Source of the DNA: JBBRYW01 sp038253945
GTDB lineage: Bacteria; Actinomycetota; Thermoleophilia; Gaiellales; Gaiellaceae
NCBI GenBank assembly: GCA_038253945.1
Contig: JBBSGR010000003.1
Coordinates: 124,001-188,000, forward strand
Direction of reading: 5' to 3'
DNA: 64,000 bases
Both the position numbers and the translations under genes were made by a program. The notes under the pieces were generated by a model. That model did not search any database and had not been told where the DNA came from. It saw only the letters and a list, made by a program, of their open reading frames with translations. Each line of letters opens with the position of its first letter. The stretch's first letter is position 1. Shown one piece after another: positions 24,926-33,120 of this stretch.

Positions 24926-25637
24926 ACGCGACCACTCCCTGCCCGCCTCTCGGGATTCCGTCGCGCCGGTACGAGAAGAAGAGCTCGGGATTGCAGGCCG
25001 TACAAAGGTCGAGCCGCTCGACCGTGGCGCAGCCGGCCCCCCGTAGGGTCAGCTCGGCCGCGCTTTGAAGGTCGAGGTGCGACCCGCGCAGGACGCCCTC
25101 GCCGAATCTGGCGCGGTAGGCGCTCCGGACCTCCTCGCCCACCTCGTAGCAGCACGGGCCGATGCCCGGGCCGATCATCGCGGCCGGCCGGCCCTCGCCG
25201 AGCGCCGCCACGCCCGCCTCGAGGATGCCCCGGAGAATGCCGATTCGCCCCGCATGCACCACCGCGACCGCCGGACGGGGCCCGTTCGCGCGAACGAGGG
25301 CGACGGGCAGGCAATCTGCGCCGAGCGCGAGCACCGGCAGCCGCGGCTCGTCGGTCCAGAGACCGTCGGCCGGGACGCCCCGCCCCCCGGCAGTGGCCCG
25401 CACGACGGTGGAGGAGTGAATTTGTCGCACCAGCGCCAACCGCGCGTCGTCGGCGCCGATCGCGCCGCAGAGGCGCGTGCGATTCTCCTCCACACGGCCG
25501 GCGGCGTCGGCAATCGTCCACCAGGGCGGACCGTGGCTCAGGTTGAGCGAGGTGAACGGGCCTTCGCTCACGCCTCCGAGCCGAGTCGAGAATGCGACCT
25601 CGTACGGGCCGGCGGTCTTCCAGCGGAAGAGCCTCAT
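24915..25637 (-). CDS. pgeF: PgeF/YfiH-family (laccase-domain) protein
   Basis: A 240-residue protein of the family once called polyphenol oxidase. QIHSS, GADCLPVAL (metal Cys), AVVHAGRIGILRGI with its His, and GPGIGPCCYEVGEEV are present. The family acts as a purine nucleoside phosphorylase or, in E. coli, edits a muropeptide with L-Ser instead of L-Ala; a division-cluster location agrees with a wall role. The GWR of the usual HAGWRG block is HAGRIG here. ATG overlaps the stop of the fusion gene upstream. Confidence 0.92.
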   Translation of the reverse strand: MRLFRWKTAGPYEVAFSTRLGGVSEGPFTSLNLSHGPPWWTIADAAGRVEENRTRLCGAIGADDARLALVRQIHSSTVVRATAGGRGVPADGLWTDEPRLPVLALGADCLPVALVRANGPRPAVAVVHAGRIGILRGILEAGVAALGEGRPAAMIGPGIGPCCYEVGEEVRSAYRARFGEGVLRGSHLDLQSAAELTLRGAGCATVERLDLCTACNPELFFSYRRDGIPRGGQGVVAYVC

Positions 25638-28195
25638 TGCCCCGCGATCAAGCCCCTCGCGGCCGCGAGCTCGGAGGCACGACCGTCGAGCTCCCCGTTC
25701 AGTTTTCGGCGGCGCAGCTCGGCGAGGATCTCCCCGACGCGCGGTGACTCCGGCACACCGAGCTCGGCGAGCTCGGCTCCCCCGATCTCCAGCTGCACCA
25801 GCCGGAGATCCGTGAAGTAGCGGCGGAGCGCCTCCGAGTCGGAGAGGGCCAGAGCATAGAGCGGGGTCTCGAGCCCATACGGCTCGACGAGCGCGACGAT
25901 CTCAGCAGCTGCGGTTCCGCCGCCGCGAAGGCGCTCGGCGAGGAGCGGGCCGACCGTGACCGCCTCCGCGATCCGCTCAGCGTCGGCGCGTTGGAGCTTC
26001 AGCCGCAGCAGCCAGTCGAGCACCGCGTCCGAAGACAGGCGCCGCGCGAGCGCGATCAGACCGAGCCGCCAGCCCGAACGCTCCAAGCTCAACTCGCCGC
26101 TCAGCTCCGTCATCCTGTCCCGCAGCCGGACCGCTTCCTCGTCCGCGGCGAGCTGCGGATGAATCGCACGGGCGGCACCCAGCTCTGCCAGGCGCAGAAT
26201 CGAATGGGCGACCTCCCGCTCGTCGAGAAGCGTCACGATCTCCTCGCGCAGGCGGGCCGACGAGAGGTCGCCGACGAGACCGAGGTCGATGCACGCCCGC
26301 GCGAGCAGAAGGGTGTGCTCGTCCATCCCGAAGCCGTGCCTGTTCTCGTAACGGATCGCGCGGAAGATGCGCGTCGGATCGTCGATGAAAGACAGGCTGT
26401 GGAGCACCCGGATCGTCCGCCCCTCGAGATCGGGGCGACCTCCGAACGGATCGACGAGCCGGCCAAAGTCGGCGCCCTGAAGGGAGACAGCCATTGCGTT
26501 GATCGTGAAGTCGCGCCGGAACAGATCCTCGCGGATCGAGGCGTGCTCGACGCTCGGCAGGGCGCCGGGCGCGTCGTAGAATTCGGTCCGGGCCGTGACG
26601 ACGTCGACCCGCTGCCCGTCGCTGTACAGAACGACCGCCGTCCCGAACTTCTCGTGCGGCCGGACCCGCCCTCCGAGCACCCCGGCGAGCGAACGGGCAA
26701 GCGCGATCGCGTCGCCCTCGACGGCGATGTCGACATCGAAGCTCGGCTCGCCGAGCAAGATGTCGCGCACGGTCCCCCCGACCAGGTACACGCCGTCGAC
26801 GTGCTCGCTGACCGCTGCCACCGCCTCGAAGACTGGCGCCAGGTGCTCGAGCCGCTCGAGCTCGCGGGCGATCGACCCCTCCGTCTCAGACGGGTCGGCG
26901 ACGTCGGTGCCGAGCGCCCGCAGGAGATCGCTGCGCGTGACGACCCCGACCAGGCGCCCCGCGCGCTCCACGGCGAGGCGGCCGGCATCTGAGCGCCGCA
27001 GCAGCGCCTGCAGCTCGGCGAGGGGCGTCTCCTCGGCGCACGAGGCGACGCTCGAGCTCATGATCCCCTTGACGGGAGCATGGGAGAGACCGTGGGCGAT
27101 CGCCTTGTCGAGATCCTCGCGGCCAACGGCCCCGACGAGCCGCTCGCCCTCGGCAACGAGGATGCCGCTCTGTCGATGCCGCTGGCAGACAACCATCGCG
27201 CTCGCCACGCTGGCCGTGGGACTGACGGTGCGCGGAGGCCGCGCCATCACGTCGCGGGCTCGCACGGGCTCGCGGGCCGCCCGCGGCAGCGCGTCGAGCA
27301 CCAGCCGGCGGGCGTCGGCCAGCGAGCCGCGGAAGATCGCCGAGGCCGCCTCGGCGTGCCCGCCGCCGTCGAGGCTCGCCGCCAGACGGGCCGCGTCGAT
27401 CTCATCCGTACGGCTCCGGAGCACCGCGATCACCCGCTCGCCGGTCTCCACCAGCACGATCAAGGCCTTGCAGTCGGTGAGGTCGACGATCTTGTGGGCG
27501 AGATTCGAGATGCCCTCCACGTATTCCGGGCGGGCGACCGCGGCGAGCAAGATCTCGGTTCCGCCGAGCTCGATCCGCTCGGTCGCGGCAAGGAGCTCGC
27601 CGAGCAGCTCGCGCTCGAGCTCGCCGAGAGGCGTGTGCAGATACGTCGCGAGCAGATCCTGCCGCGCGCCGTGCCGGAGGCACCAAGCGAGCGCCTCGGC
27701 ATCGCGCAGGGTCGCCGTCGGGTAGGTGAGCGAACCGGTGTCCTCGTGGATGCCGAGCGCGAAGGTCGTGGCCTCGAGGGAGGTCACGGCGAGCTCGCGC
27801 TCCGCCAGGATCCCGACGAGAGTCGTCGTCAGAGCGCCGTCCCGGGAGACGACCGCGTTCGTGTCGGGCAGCCATCCCGGCAGGTCGTCCTCGTGGTGGT
27901 GGAAGACCACCTTCTCGACGCGAGGGTCGAGGGCGATCGGCTCGAGCACGCCCAGCCGGCCCGCGTGCACCGTGTCCACCACGACGAGCCGCTCGATCGC
28001 GCCGAGCTCGAGGCGGGAGGGCTCGACGGCAGCGAGCTCGTCGGCGTGCAGGCGGTAGTACTCACGCACGTTCCGATTCAGGGAGCCGGCGAGGCAGACG
28101 ACCGCGTGCGGGTAGAGGCGGCGCGCGGCGAGCATCGCGGCGAACGCGTCGAAATCCGTGTTGGCGTGGGTGACGATGACCTCTTCGGCGCGCAT
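25634..28195 (-). CDS. DHH - CBS pair - tRNA nucleotidyltransferase/poly(A) polymerase fusion
   Basis: An 853-residue three-part protein. Residues ~1-315: DHH/DHHA1 phosphoesterase, with THANTDFDAFAAM, VVVDTVHAG, VVFHHHEDD and the DHHA1 SLDGGGHAEAASA. Residues ~320-440: two CBS motifs (RDVMARPPRTVSPTASV; VKGIMSSSVASCAEETPL), which sense adenosyl ligands. Residues ~455-853: class II nucleotidyltransferase with YLVGGTVRDILLGEPSFDVD at its catalytic core, then RRDFTINAMAVSL and DPTRIFRAIRYENRHGF. In other bacteria this architecture is the A-adding half of a split CCA enzyme; a separate CC-adding enzyme would then be expected elsewhere. ATG at 28195. Its tRNA here lacks encoded CCA, so the activity is needed. 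Confidence 0.93.
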   Translation of the reverse strand: MRAEEVIVTHANTDFDAFAAMLAARRLYPHAVVCLAGSLNRNVREYYRLHADELAAVEPSRLELGAIERLVVVDTVHAGRLGVLEPIALDPRVEKVVFHHHEDDLPGWLPDTNAVVSRDGALTTTLVGILAERELAVTSLEATTFALGIHEDTGSLTYPTATLRDAEALAWCLRHGARQDLLATYLHTPLGELERELLGELLAATERIELGGTEILLAAVARPEYVEGISNLAHKIVDLTDCKALIVLVETGERVIAVLRSRTDEIDAARLAASLDGGGHAEAASAIFRGSLADARRLVLDALPRAAREPVRARDVMARPPRTVSPTASVASAMVVCQRHRQSGILVAEGERLVGAVGREDLDKAIAHGLSHAPVKGIMSSSVASCAEETPLAELQALLRRSDAGRLAVERAGRLVGVVTRSDLLRALGTDVADPSETEGSIARELERLEHLAPVFEAVAAVSEHVDGVYLVGGTVRDILLGEPSFDVDIAVEGDAIALARSLAGVLGGRVRPHEKFGTAVVLYSDGQRVDVVTARTEFYDAPGALPSVEHASIREDLFRRDFTINAMAVSLQGADFGRLVDPFGGRPDLEGRTIRVLHSLSFIDDPTRIFRAIRYENRHGFGMDEHTLLLARACIDLGLVGDLSSARLREEIVTLLDEREVAHSILRLAELGAARAIHPQLAADEEAVRLRDRMTELSGELSLERSGWRLGLIALARRLSSDAVLDWLLRLKLQRADAERIAEAVTVGPLLAERLRGGGTAAAEIVALVEPYGLETPLYALALSDSEALRRYFTDLRLVQLEIGGAELAELGVPESPRVGEILAELRRRKLNGELDGRASELAAARGLIAGQ

Positions 28196-28344
28196 GCAGA
28201 GATTGTGCCTCCGGGGACGGCCGCCGACCCGCTTTCGGCACGCTTGCCTCACGCGTGCGCGCAATCCTTCGGTAGCGTCAATTATCCTTATGTGTTGGCA
28301 CAATCCGGCTAGCATCGGGGTCGCCACCATGAAGCCCACGTTCG

Positions 28345-28740
28345 TTGGAGTCTGGCGCGTTGCGGCTGCACGATCCCCCAGACCGGGCGACGGCGAAGAT
28401 GCGCTATCCGATTCCGGAAGGGGCGCTTGGGTCAGGCACCGGCTGGACTCTGGCAAAAGCGCCGCTAATGATGAAGAAGGTCTTTCGACAGCCGCTCCTC
28501 GTGCGCGGCCGCAGGATCGACGGGCCTGGCGGGCTTGGCTTCTCGGGCTACGCCGGTCGGCAGCCGTTTGCCGCCATGCAGTTCCCGCCGGTGGGATACA
28601 CCATCCCACTCGGGGACTACAAGGCGCACTCGTTGAGCGTTTGGGCGGCAACGCCAGGGTGCTATGCCTTGCAGATCGATGGCAAGACCTTCTCGGAATC
28701 CGTCATCTTCCGAGTTTTTTTCTCGCCGACGGGTCTTTGA
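28345..28740 (+). CDS. C-terminal module of the local secreted-protein family, probably truncated
   Basis: About 131 residues if a TTG at 28345 is used, 113 from the ATG at 28399. It aligns with the last third of the 12501 protein: PLLVRGRRI corresponds to PLLVRGTRT, and PGCYALQIDGKTFSESVIF to PGCYALQIDGDSFTEVVVF. No signal peptide is in this frame, but an ATG at 28329 in another frame begins MKPTFVGVWRVAAA, which resembles a damaged leader. I read it as a 5'-truncated or frameshifted copy. Function unknown. Confidence 0.55.
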   Translation: MESGALRLHDPPDRATAKMRYPIPEGALGSGTGWTLAKAPLMMKKVFRQPLLVRGRRIDGPGGLGFSGYAGRQPFAAMQFPPVGYTIPLGDYKAHSLSVWAATPGCYALQIDGKTFSESVIFRVFFSPTGL

Positions 28741-28809
28741 CAACCACCGGGGGGATGCCGAAGCTCGTGGCCGGCCTCCGCTCCTAGCGACGATCGGGCG
28801 CTCGACCGC

Positions 28810-29199
28810 CTACAGGTGCGCGATTGCCTCGATCTCGACGAGCGCCCCCAGCGGCAGCGCCGAGATCTCGACCGTTGCGCGCGCCGGCGGCGACTCGCCG
28901 ACGTAACGGGCGTAGACCTCGTTCATCCCTCCGAAGTTCGAGAATGACGTCAGGAACACCGTCGTCTTGACGAGCCGCTCGAGGCCGCTCCCGGCTGCCT
29001 CGAGGATGGCCTTGACGTTCTCCATCACCTGCTCGGTCTGCTCCTCGATCGTGCTCCCGGTCACCTCGCTGTCGCCGGGTCGAAGCGCCACCTGCCCGGC
29101 GACGAACACGAACTCGCCGGCGCGAATCGCCTGCGAGTAGGGGGCGCCCCCGACCGGCGCCGGCGCCCTCTCGGTGCGGATGACGGACTTGCCGTTCAT
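28810..29199 (-). CDS. RidA/YjgF-family enamine deaminase
   Basis: A 129-residue chorismate-mutase-like trimer protein that hydrolyses reactive enamines/imines from PLP enzymes. PYSQAIRAGEFVFVAGQVAL, TEQVMENVKAILEAAGSGLE, VKTTVFLTSF and the Arg of PPARATVEISALPLGALVEIE, which binds the carboxylate, are all present. ATG overlaps the stop of the HisB-like gene (ATGA). The unusual operon murA - HisB-like - RidA is noted in the findings. Confidence 0.92.
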   Translation of the reverse strand: MNGKSVIRTERAPAPVGGAPYSQAIRAGEFVFVAGQVALRPGDSEVTGSTIEEQTEQVMENVKAILEAAGSGLERLVKTTVFLTSFSNFGGMNEVYARYVGESPPARATVEISALPLGALVEIEAIAHL

Positions 29200-29741
29200 T
29201 CGACCTCCCCTCGGTAGCGCGGACTGCAGGCCTGGGCCAGGGCGGCGCCGAGACCCTTGAAGATCGTCTCGAGGACGTGACTCGTGTCCTGCCCATCGAT
29301 CAGGCGGACGTGCAAGGTAAGGCCGGCCGCCTGCGCCAGCTCGTGCATGAAGCTTGCGACGACATCGTTGCCGAGGCCGCCGACATGCGCGCCGGAGAGA
29401 TCGACGTTCGTGACGACTCGCGGGCGGTCCGAGACCTCGAGCGCGACGTGGGCGAGCGCCTCGTCGGTCGGCACGACGGCCGAGCCGTGCCGCTGGACCT
29501 GCTCACGGTGGAGCGGCTCCGCGAGCGCCTGGCCGAGAGCGCGGCCGGCCGCCGTCACCTCCGCCTCGGCCCCCGTCGGCGCGACCTCGAGCTCGAGCCC
29601 GAAGCCCCCGTATTCGGCGGTCAGCCCGAGCAGATGATCGAGGACCGAGATGCCCGTGACGATGTTGACAGCGCTCTTTCCGCCGACCGAGACCCGGGCC
29701 CGGAGGCGTTCGTCTGCGTGCTCGCTCGTCGCCACGAGCAC
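29196..29741 (-). CDS. HisB-fold protein lacking most metal ligands
   Basis: About 181 residues (GTG at 29741, or 29735) with the imidazoleglycerol-phosphate dehydratase fold: VNIVTGISVLDHLLGL, ALGQALAEPLHREQVQRHGS, VVPTDEALAHVALEVSDRP and TLHVRLIDGQDTSHVLE align block by block. HisB binds two Mn ions through two HHxxE motifs. Here the first HHTxED block is replaced by EAEVTAAG and the second is SHVLE, keeping one His. It is therefore unlikely to make imidazoleacetol phosphate. The start codon overlaps the murA TAG by one base. No his genes surround it. Role unknown. Confidence 0.8.
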   Translation of the reverse strand: MLVATSEHADERLRARVSVGGKSAVNIVTGISVLDHLLGLTAEYGGFGLELEVAPTGAEAEVTAAGRALGQALAEPLHREQVQRHGSAVVPTDEALAHVALEVSDRPRVVTNVDLSGAHVGGLGNDVVASFMHELAQAAGLTLHVRLIDGQDTSHVLETIFKGLGAALAQACSPRYRGEVE

Positions 29742-31048
29742 TACCCGTCGATGCGCTCGATGCTCGCGCCGAGCGCGCGCAACCGCTCGTCGATCCGCTC
29801 GTACCCCTTGTCGATCTGGTAGGCGTCGCCGATCGTCGACGTGCCCTCGGCGCAGAGCGCCGCGAGCACCATCGCCATCCCGGCGCGGATGTCCGGACTC
29901 GACATCCGCTGGCCGTACAGCTTCGCGGGTCCGGTGATCACGACGCGGTGCGGGTCGCAGAGAATGATCCGCGCCCCCATCGACACGAGCTTGTCGGTGA
30001 AGAAGAGACGGCTCTCGAACATCTTCTCGAAGATCAGGATCGTGCCTCGAGCCTGCGTCGCGACCATGACGGCGATCGACGTCAAGTCCGCGGGGAAGGC
30101 GGGCCACGGCCCGTCCTCGATCTTGGCGATCGCGCCGCCGAGGTCGTCCTGGATCGCCAGCTCCTGGCCGGGCGGTACGCGCACCGACGATCCGTCCACT
30201 TCCACTCGGATTCCGAGCCGGCCGAACGCGGGCAGAATCGGAAACAGGTCATCCGAAGCCGCGCCCTCGATCGTGACGTCGCCGCCCGTGAGCGCGGCCA
30301 TCCCGATGAAGCTTCCCACCTCGACGTGGTCCGCCGCGATCCTGTAGGAGCCTCCGCCGAGCCGCTCGACGCCCGTGACGCGGATCACGTTCGAGCCGAT
30401 CCCCTCGATGCTCGCCCCGAGCGAGACGAGAAAGCGGCACAAATCCTGGACGTGGGGCTCGCACGCGGCGTAGGAGATCGTTGTCGTGCCCGTCGTCAGC
30501 GTCGCAGCCATCACGACGTTCTCCGTGGCCATGACCGACGCCTCATCGAGGCGGATGTGCTTGGCCTCGAGGCGGCCGACGCCGAGCTCGTACCGCTCCC
30601 CGAGCGTGATCTCCGCGCCCATCTCGGCAAATGCGTGGATGTGCGGGTCGAGTCTTCGCCGGCCGATCACGTCCCCCCCGGGCGGCGGCATGCCGGCGCG
30701 GCCGACGCGCGCGAGGAGGGGCCCGGCGACCAGGAACGAGGCGCGCATCCGGCTCGCGAGCTCCTGGTCGACGTCGGCCGTGATGTTCGCCGCGTGCACT
30801 CGAACCTCGTTCTTGCCCGTCCAGTCGGCGTCGGCGCCGAGCTCGGCGAGCAGCTCGACCATCGTCTCGGCGTCGCGGATGCGCGGCACGTTCGACAGGG
30901 TTACAGGCTCGTCCGTGAGCAGGCAGGCCGCGAGAATCGGTAGCGCGCCGTTCTTGTTTCCGGCGGCGCGAACACGGCCGCCGAGCGGTCGGCCCCCCTC
31001 GATCACGAACGACTGCATGAGCGCGTCTGCGACGGCGGCCGAAGCCAT
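29741..31048 (-). CDS. murA: UDP-N-acetylglucosamine 1-carboxyvinyltransferase
   Basis: A 435-residue EPSP-synthase-fold enzyme that transfers enolpyruvate from PEP to UDP-GlcNAc, first committed step of peptidoglycan synthesis. The first ~11 residues are an extension. GNKNGALPILAA (residues ~30-41) holds the catalytic Lys-Asn, and DIRAGMAMVLAALCAEG is the closing block. The loop position that is Cys115 in E. coli is Asp126 here, in PPGGDVIGRR. Asp at this place gives fosfomycin resistance in mycobacteria and chlamydiae. Its stop touches the HisB-like start. Confidence 0.96.
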   Translation of the reverse strand: MASAAVADALMQSFVIEGGRPLGGRVRAAGNKNGALPILAACLLTDEPVTLSNVPRIRDAETMVELLAELGADADWTGKNEVRVHAANITADVDQELASRMRASFLVAGPLLARVGRAGMPPPGGDVIGRRRLDPHIHAFAEMGAEITLGERYELGVGRLEAKHIRLDEASVMATENVVMAATLTTGTTTISYAACEPHVQDLCRFLVSLGASIEGIGSNVIRVTGVERLGGGSYRIAADHVEVGSFIGMAALTGGDVTIEGAASDDLFPILPAFGRLGIRVEVDGSSVRVPPGQELAIQDDLGGAIAKIEDGPWPAFPADLTSIAVMVATQARGTILIFEKMFESRLFFTDKLVSMGARIILCDPHRVVITGPAKLYGQRMSSPDIRAGMAMVLAALCAEGTSTIGDAYQIDKGYERIDERLRALGASIERIDG

Positions 31049-31068
31049 CGGGGTACCCTACCTGGGGC

Positions 31069-31650
31069 ATGGCAGCACCGACCCGCGAGCAGGCCTGGGA
31101 GACGCTTACGCGCTACACGAAGAGCGAGGCGCTTCGCCGGCACGCGCTCGCGGTCGAAGCCTCGACCCGCTCGTATGCCCGCCGCTTCGGCGAGGACGAG
31201 GAGGTATGGGGCGTGACCGCGCTTCTGCACGACTTCGACTACGAGATTCACCCGACGCTCGACAAGCACCCGCAGAATGGCGCGCCGATCCTGCGCGAGG
31301 AGGGCTATCCGGAAGAGGTGATCGAGGCGATCCTCTCGCACGCCGAGCACCTGAGCCTCCCACGCGATACCCCCCTCAAGCGAGCGCTCTTCGCCTGCGA
31401 CGAGCTCTCCGGCTTCGTCCACGCCTGCGGCCTCGTTCGCCCAACCGGCCTGGACGGGCTGGAGCCGAAGTCGGTCAAGAAGAAGCTCAAGCAGCCTTCC
31501 TTCGCCGCAGGAGTGCATCGCGACGAGGTCTACGAAGGCGCCGAGCTGCTACAGCTCTCACTCGACGACCACATCCGAAACGTCGTCGAGGCGCTCCGGC
31601 CGATCGGGCCACAGCTCGGGCTTCCGACGGCCGAGAAGGCGACGACCTGA
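31069..31650 (+). CDS. HD-domain hydrolase
   Basis: A 193-residue protein with an HD phosphohydrolase domain: RRHALAVE supplies the first His, ALLHDFDYEIHP the HD pair, and ILSHAEHL a later His; DELSGFVHACGLVRP follows, typical of the HDIG family that acts on nucleotides or phosphorylated metabolites. Substrate unknown. It is divergent from murA with 20 bases between the starts and overlaps the VOC gene by one base (TGATG). Confidence 0.85.
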   Translation: MAAPTREQAWETLTRYTKSEALRRHALAVEASTRSYARRFGEDEEVWGVTALLHDFDYEIHPTLDKHPQNGAPILREEGYPEEVIEAILSHAEHLSLPRDTPLKRALFACDELSGFVHACGLVRPTGLDGLEPKSVKKKLKQPSFAAGVHRDEVYEGAELLQLSLDDHIRNVVEALRPIGPQLGLPTAEKATT

Positions 31651-32048
31651 TGGCGCTCGACGCGTTCGGAATCCACGTGGAGGACATGGCCCGTGCGCTC
31701 GACTTCTACCGCCGGCTGGGACTCGAGTTCCCGGAGGGCGCCGAGAGCGAGGGGCACGTCGAGACGGAGCTGGCCGGCGGCCTGCGGCTGATGTTCGACA
31801 CCATCGAGGTCGTGCGCAGCTTCGATCCCGACTGGTCGCCGCCGGTTGGCAGCCCCCGCGTCGTCTTCGCGTTCAGCTGCGCGAGCCCGGCCGAGGTCGA
31901 CGCGACGTACGAGCGACTGGTGGCTGGGGGGGCCGACTCGGACAAGCCGCCGTGGGATGCCTTCTGGGGCCAGCGCTACGCGACGCTGCGCGACCCCGAC
32001 GGCAACGGGGTCGCTCTGTTCGCCGCGCTGGGAGGGGCCTCTACGTGA
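31650..32048 (+). CDS. VOC-family (glyoxalase-like) protein
   Basis: A 132-residue protein with paired beta-alpha-beta-beta-beta modules. GIHVEDMARALDFYRRLGLEF opens the first and RYATLRDPDGNGVALFA closes the second. The metal triad of glyoxalases is only partly obvious: His9 in GIHVED and a Glu near the end of the first module. Such proteins are lyases, dioxygenases or resistance binders; none can be chosen. Coupled to the HD hydrolase gene, and its end overlaps the convergent aminotransferase gene. Confidence 0.85.
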   Translation: MALDAFGIHVEDMARALDFYRRLGLEFPEGAESEGHVETELAGGLRLMFDTIEVVRSFDPDWSPPVGSPRVVFAFSCASPAEVDATYERLVAGGADSDKPPWDAFWGQRYATLRDPDGNGVALFAALGGAST

Positions 32049-33120
32049 CGGCCTCGACGAGACGGTCGATGTCCTCGTCGCTCGTCCAGTAGCCGCACGA
32101 GGCACGCAGCCAGCCGGTGCCGGGAAGATCGCGGATCACCACGCCACGCTCATAGGCCCGACGGGAAAGCTCAGCCGCGTCGCCGTCGGGCCGGAAGGTG
32201 ACCAGCGTCGCCTGCCTTTCCGCCGTGACCACATGCACCCGCTCGGCGAGCTTCGCGCGGCAACGCGCGGCCATCTCGGCGGACCGCTCGTAGCGCCATG
32301 CGGGCGCCGCGTCGAGCGCCGCGACCAGGCCCGCCAGCGCGGTGGGCGGCAACCAGCCAGGGTCGAAGCGGGCGGCACCGGCACGCGGCTTGTAGCTCCC
32401 ATCTGCCTCATAGCTCTCCGCCGCGAAGTAGGACGGGGAGGCCACGCGCAGGCGCCCCGGATCGGCGACGTACAGCGCTCCAGTTCCGTCCGGGCCGCAC
32501 GGCCACTTCTGCGCCGAGACGGTGTAGAAGTCGAACGGCGAGGCGTCCACCTCGATCGCGCCCGCGGCCTGAGCCCCGTCGACGAGCAGCGGCAAGCCGG
32601 TCTGCTCCTTCAGCTCCCGGACCGGGAGCAGATTCCCCGTTGTCCAGGTCACGTGCGAGAGCGCGAGCAGGCGTGTCCGCGGGGTGACCTCGCCGAGGAT
32701 CGCGTCGAGCGCCTCGGTCGCCGGCCGCCCTGCGACGCCGGCCACGCGGACTCGCGCTCCCGAGGCATGCAGGGGGCCGAGGAGGCCGAAGTGCTCCGCG
32801 TCGGTGGTCACGATCTCGTCTTCCGGCGCCAGCTCGAGACCTCCGAGCACGATGTTGCAGCCGTCGGTCGTCGAGCTTGTCAGGGAGACGTGCTCGGCGG
32901 GAACCCGGATCAGGGAGGCGAGTCGCTCGCGCGCCGCCACGCGTAGCTCGATCAGCCGCTCGAAGAATGCGCCGCCCCCGCGGCCACCCTCGAGCTCGGC
33001 TCGCTGCTGCTCGGCGATCGCGTCGAACGTGGCCCGGGCGAGGGGACCCATGGTGCCCGCGTTCAGGTAGGCGACCCGCGCGAGCACCGGAAAGGCCGCG
33101 CGAGCCTCCTCGACGGTCAC
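32041..33120 (-). CDS. Class V aminotransferase / cysteine-desulfurase-like PLP enzyme
   Basis: A 359-residue fold-type I PLP enzyme. YLNAGTMGPL opens, LTSSTTDGCNIVL is the phosphate loop, LLVDGAQAAGAIEVD holds the PLP Asp, and SAQKWPCGPDGTGALYV the Schiff-base Lys. The C-terminus ends RASCGYWTSDEDIDRLVEA. The lack of a catalytic Cys loop points to the isopenicillin-N-epimerase-like or kynureninase-like branch rather than IscS. GTG at 33120 overlaps the upstream gene stop (GTGA). Confidence 0.87.
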   Translation of the reverse strand: MTVEEARAAFPVLARVAYLNAGTMGPLARATFDAIAEQQRAELEGGRGGGAFFERLIELRVAARERLASLIRVPAEHVSLTSSTTDGCNIVLGGLELAPEDEIVTTDAEHFGLLGPLHASGARVRVAGVAGRPATEALDAILGEVTPRTRLLALSHVTWTTGNLLPVRELKEQTGLPLLVDGAQAAGAIEVDASPFDFYTVSAQKWPCGPDGTGALYVADPGRLRVASPSYFAAESYEADGSYKPRAGAARFDPGWLPPTALAGLVAALDAAPAWRYERSAEMAARCRAKLAERVHVVTAERQATLVTFRPDGDAAELSRRAYERGVVIRDLPGTGWLRASCGYWTSDEDIDRLVEAVT

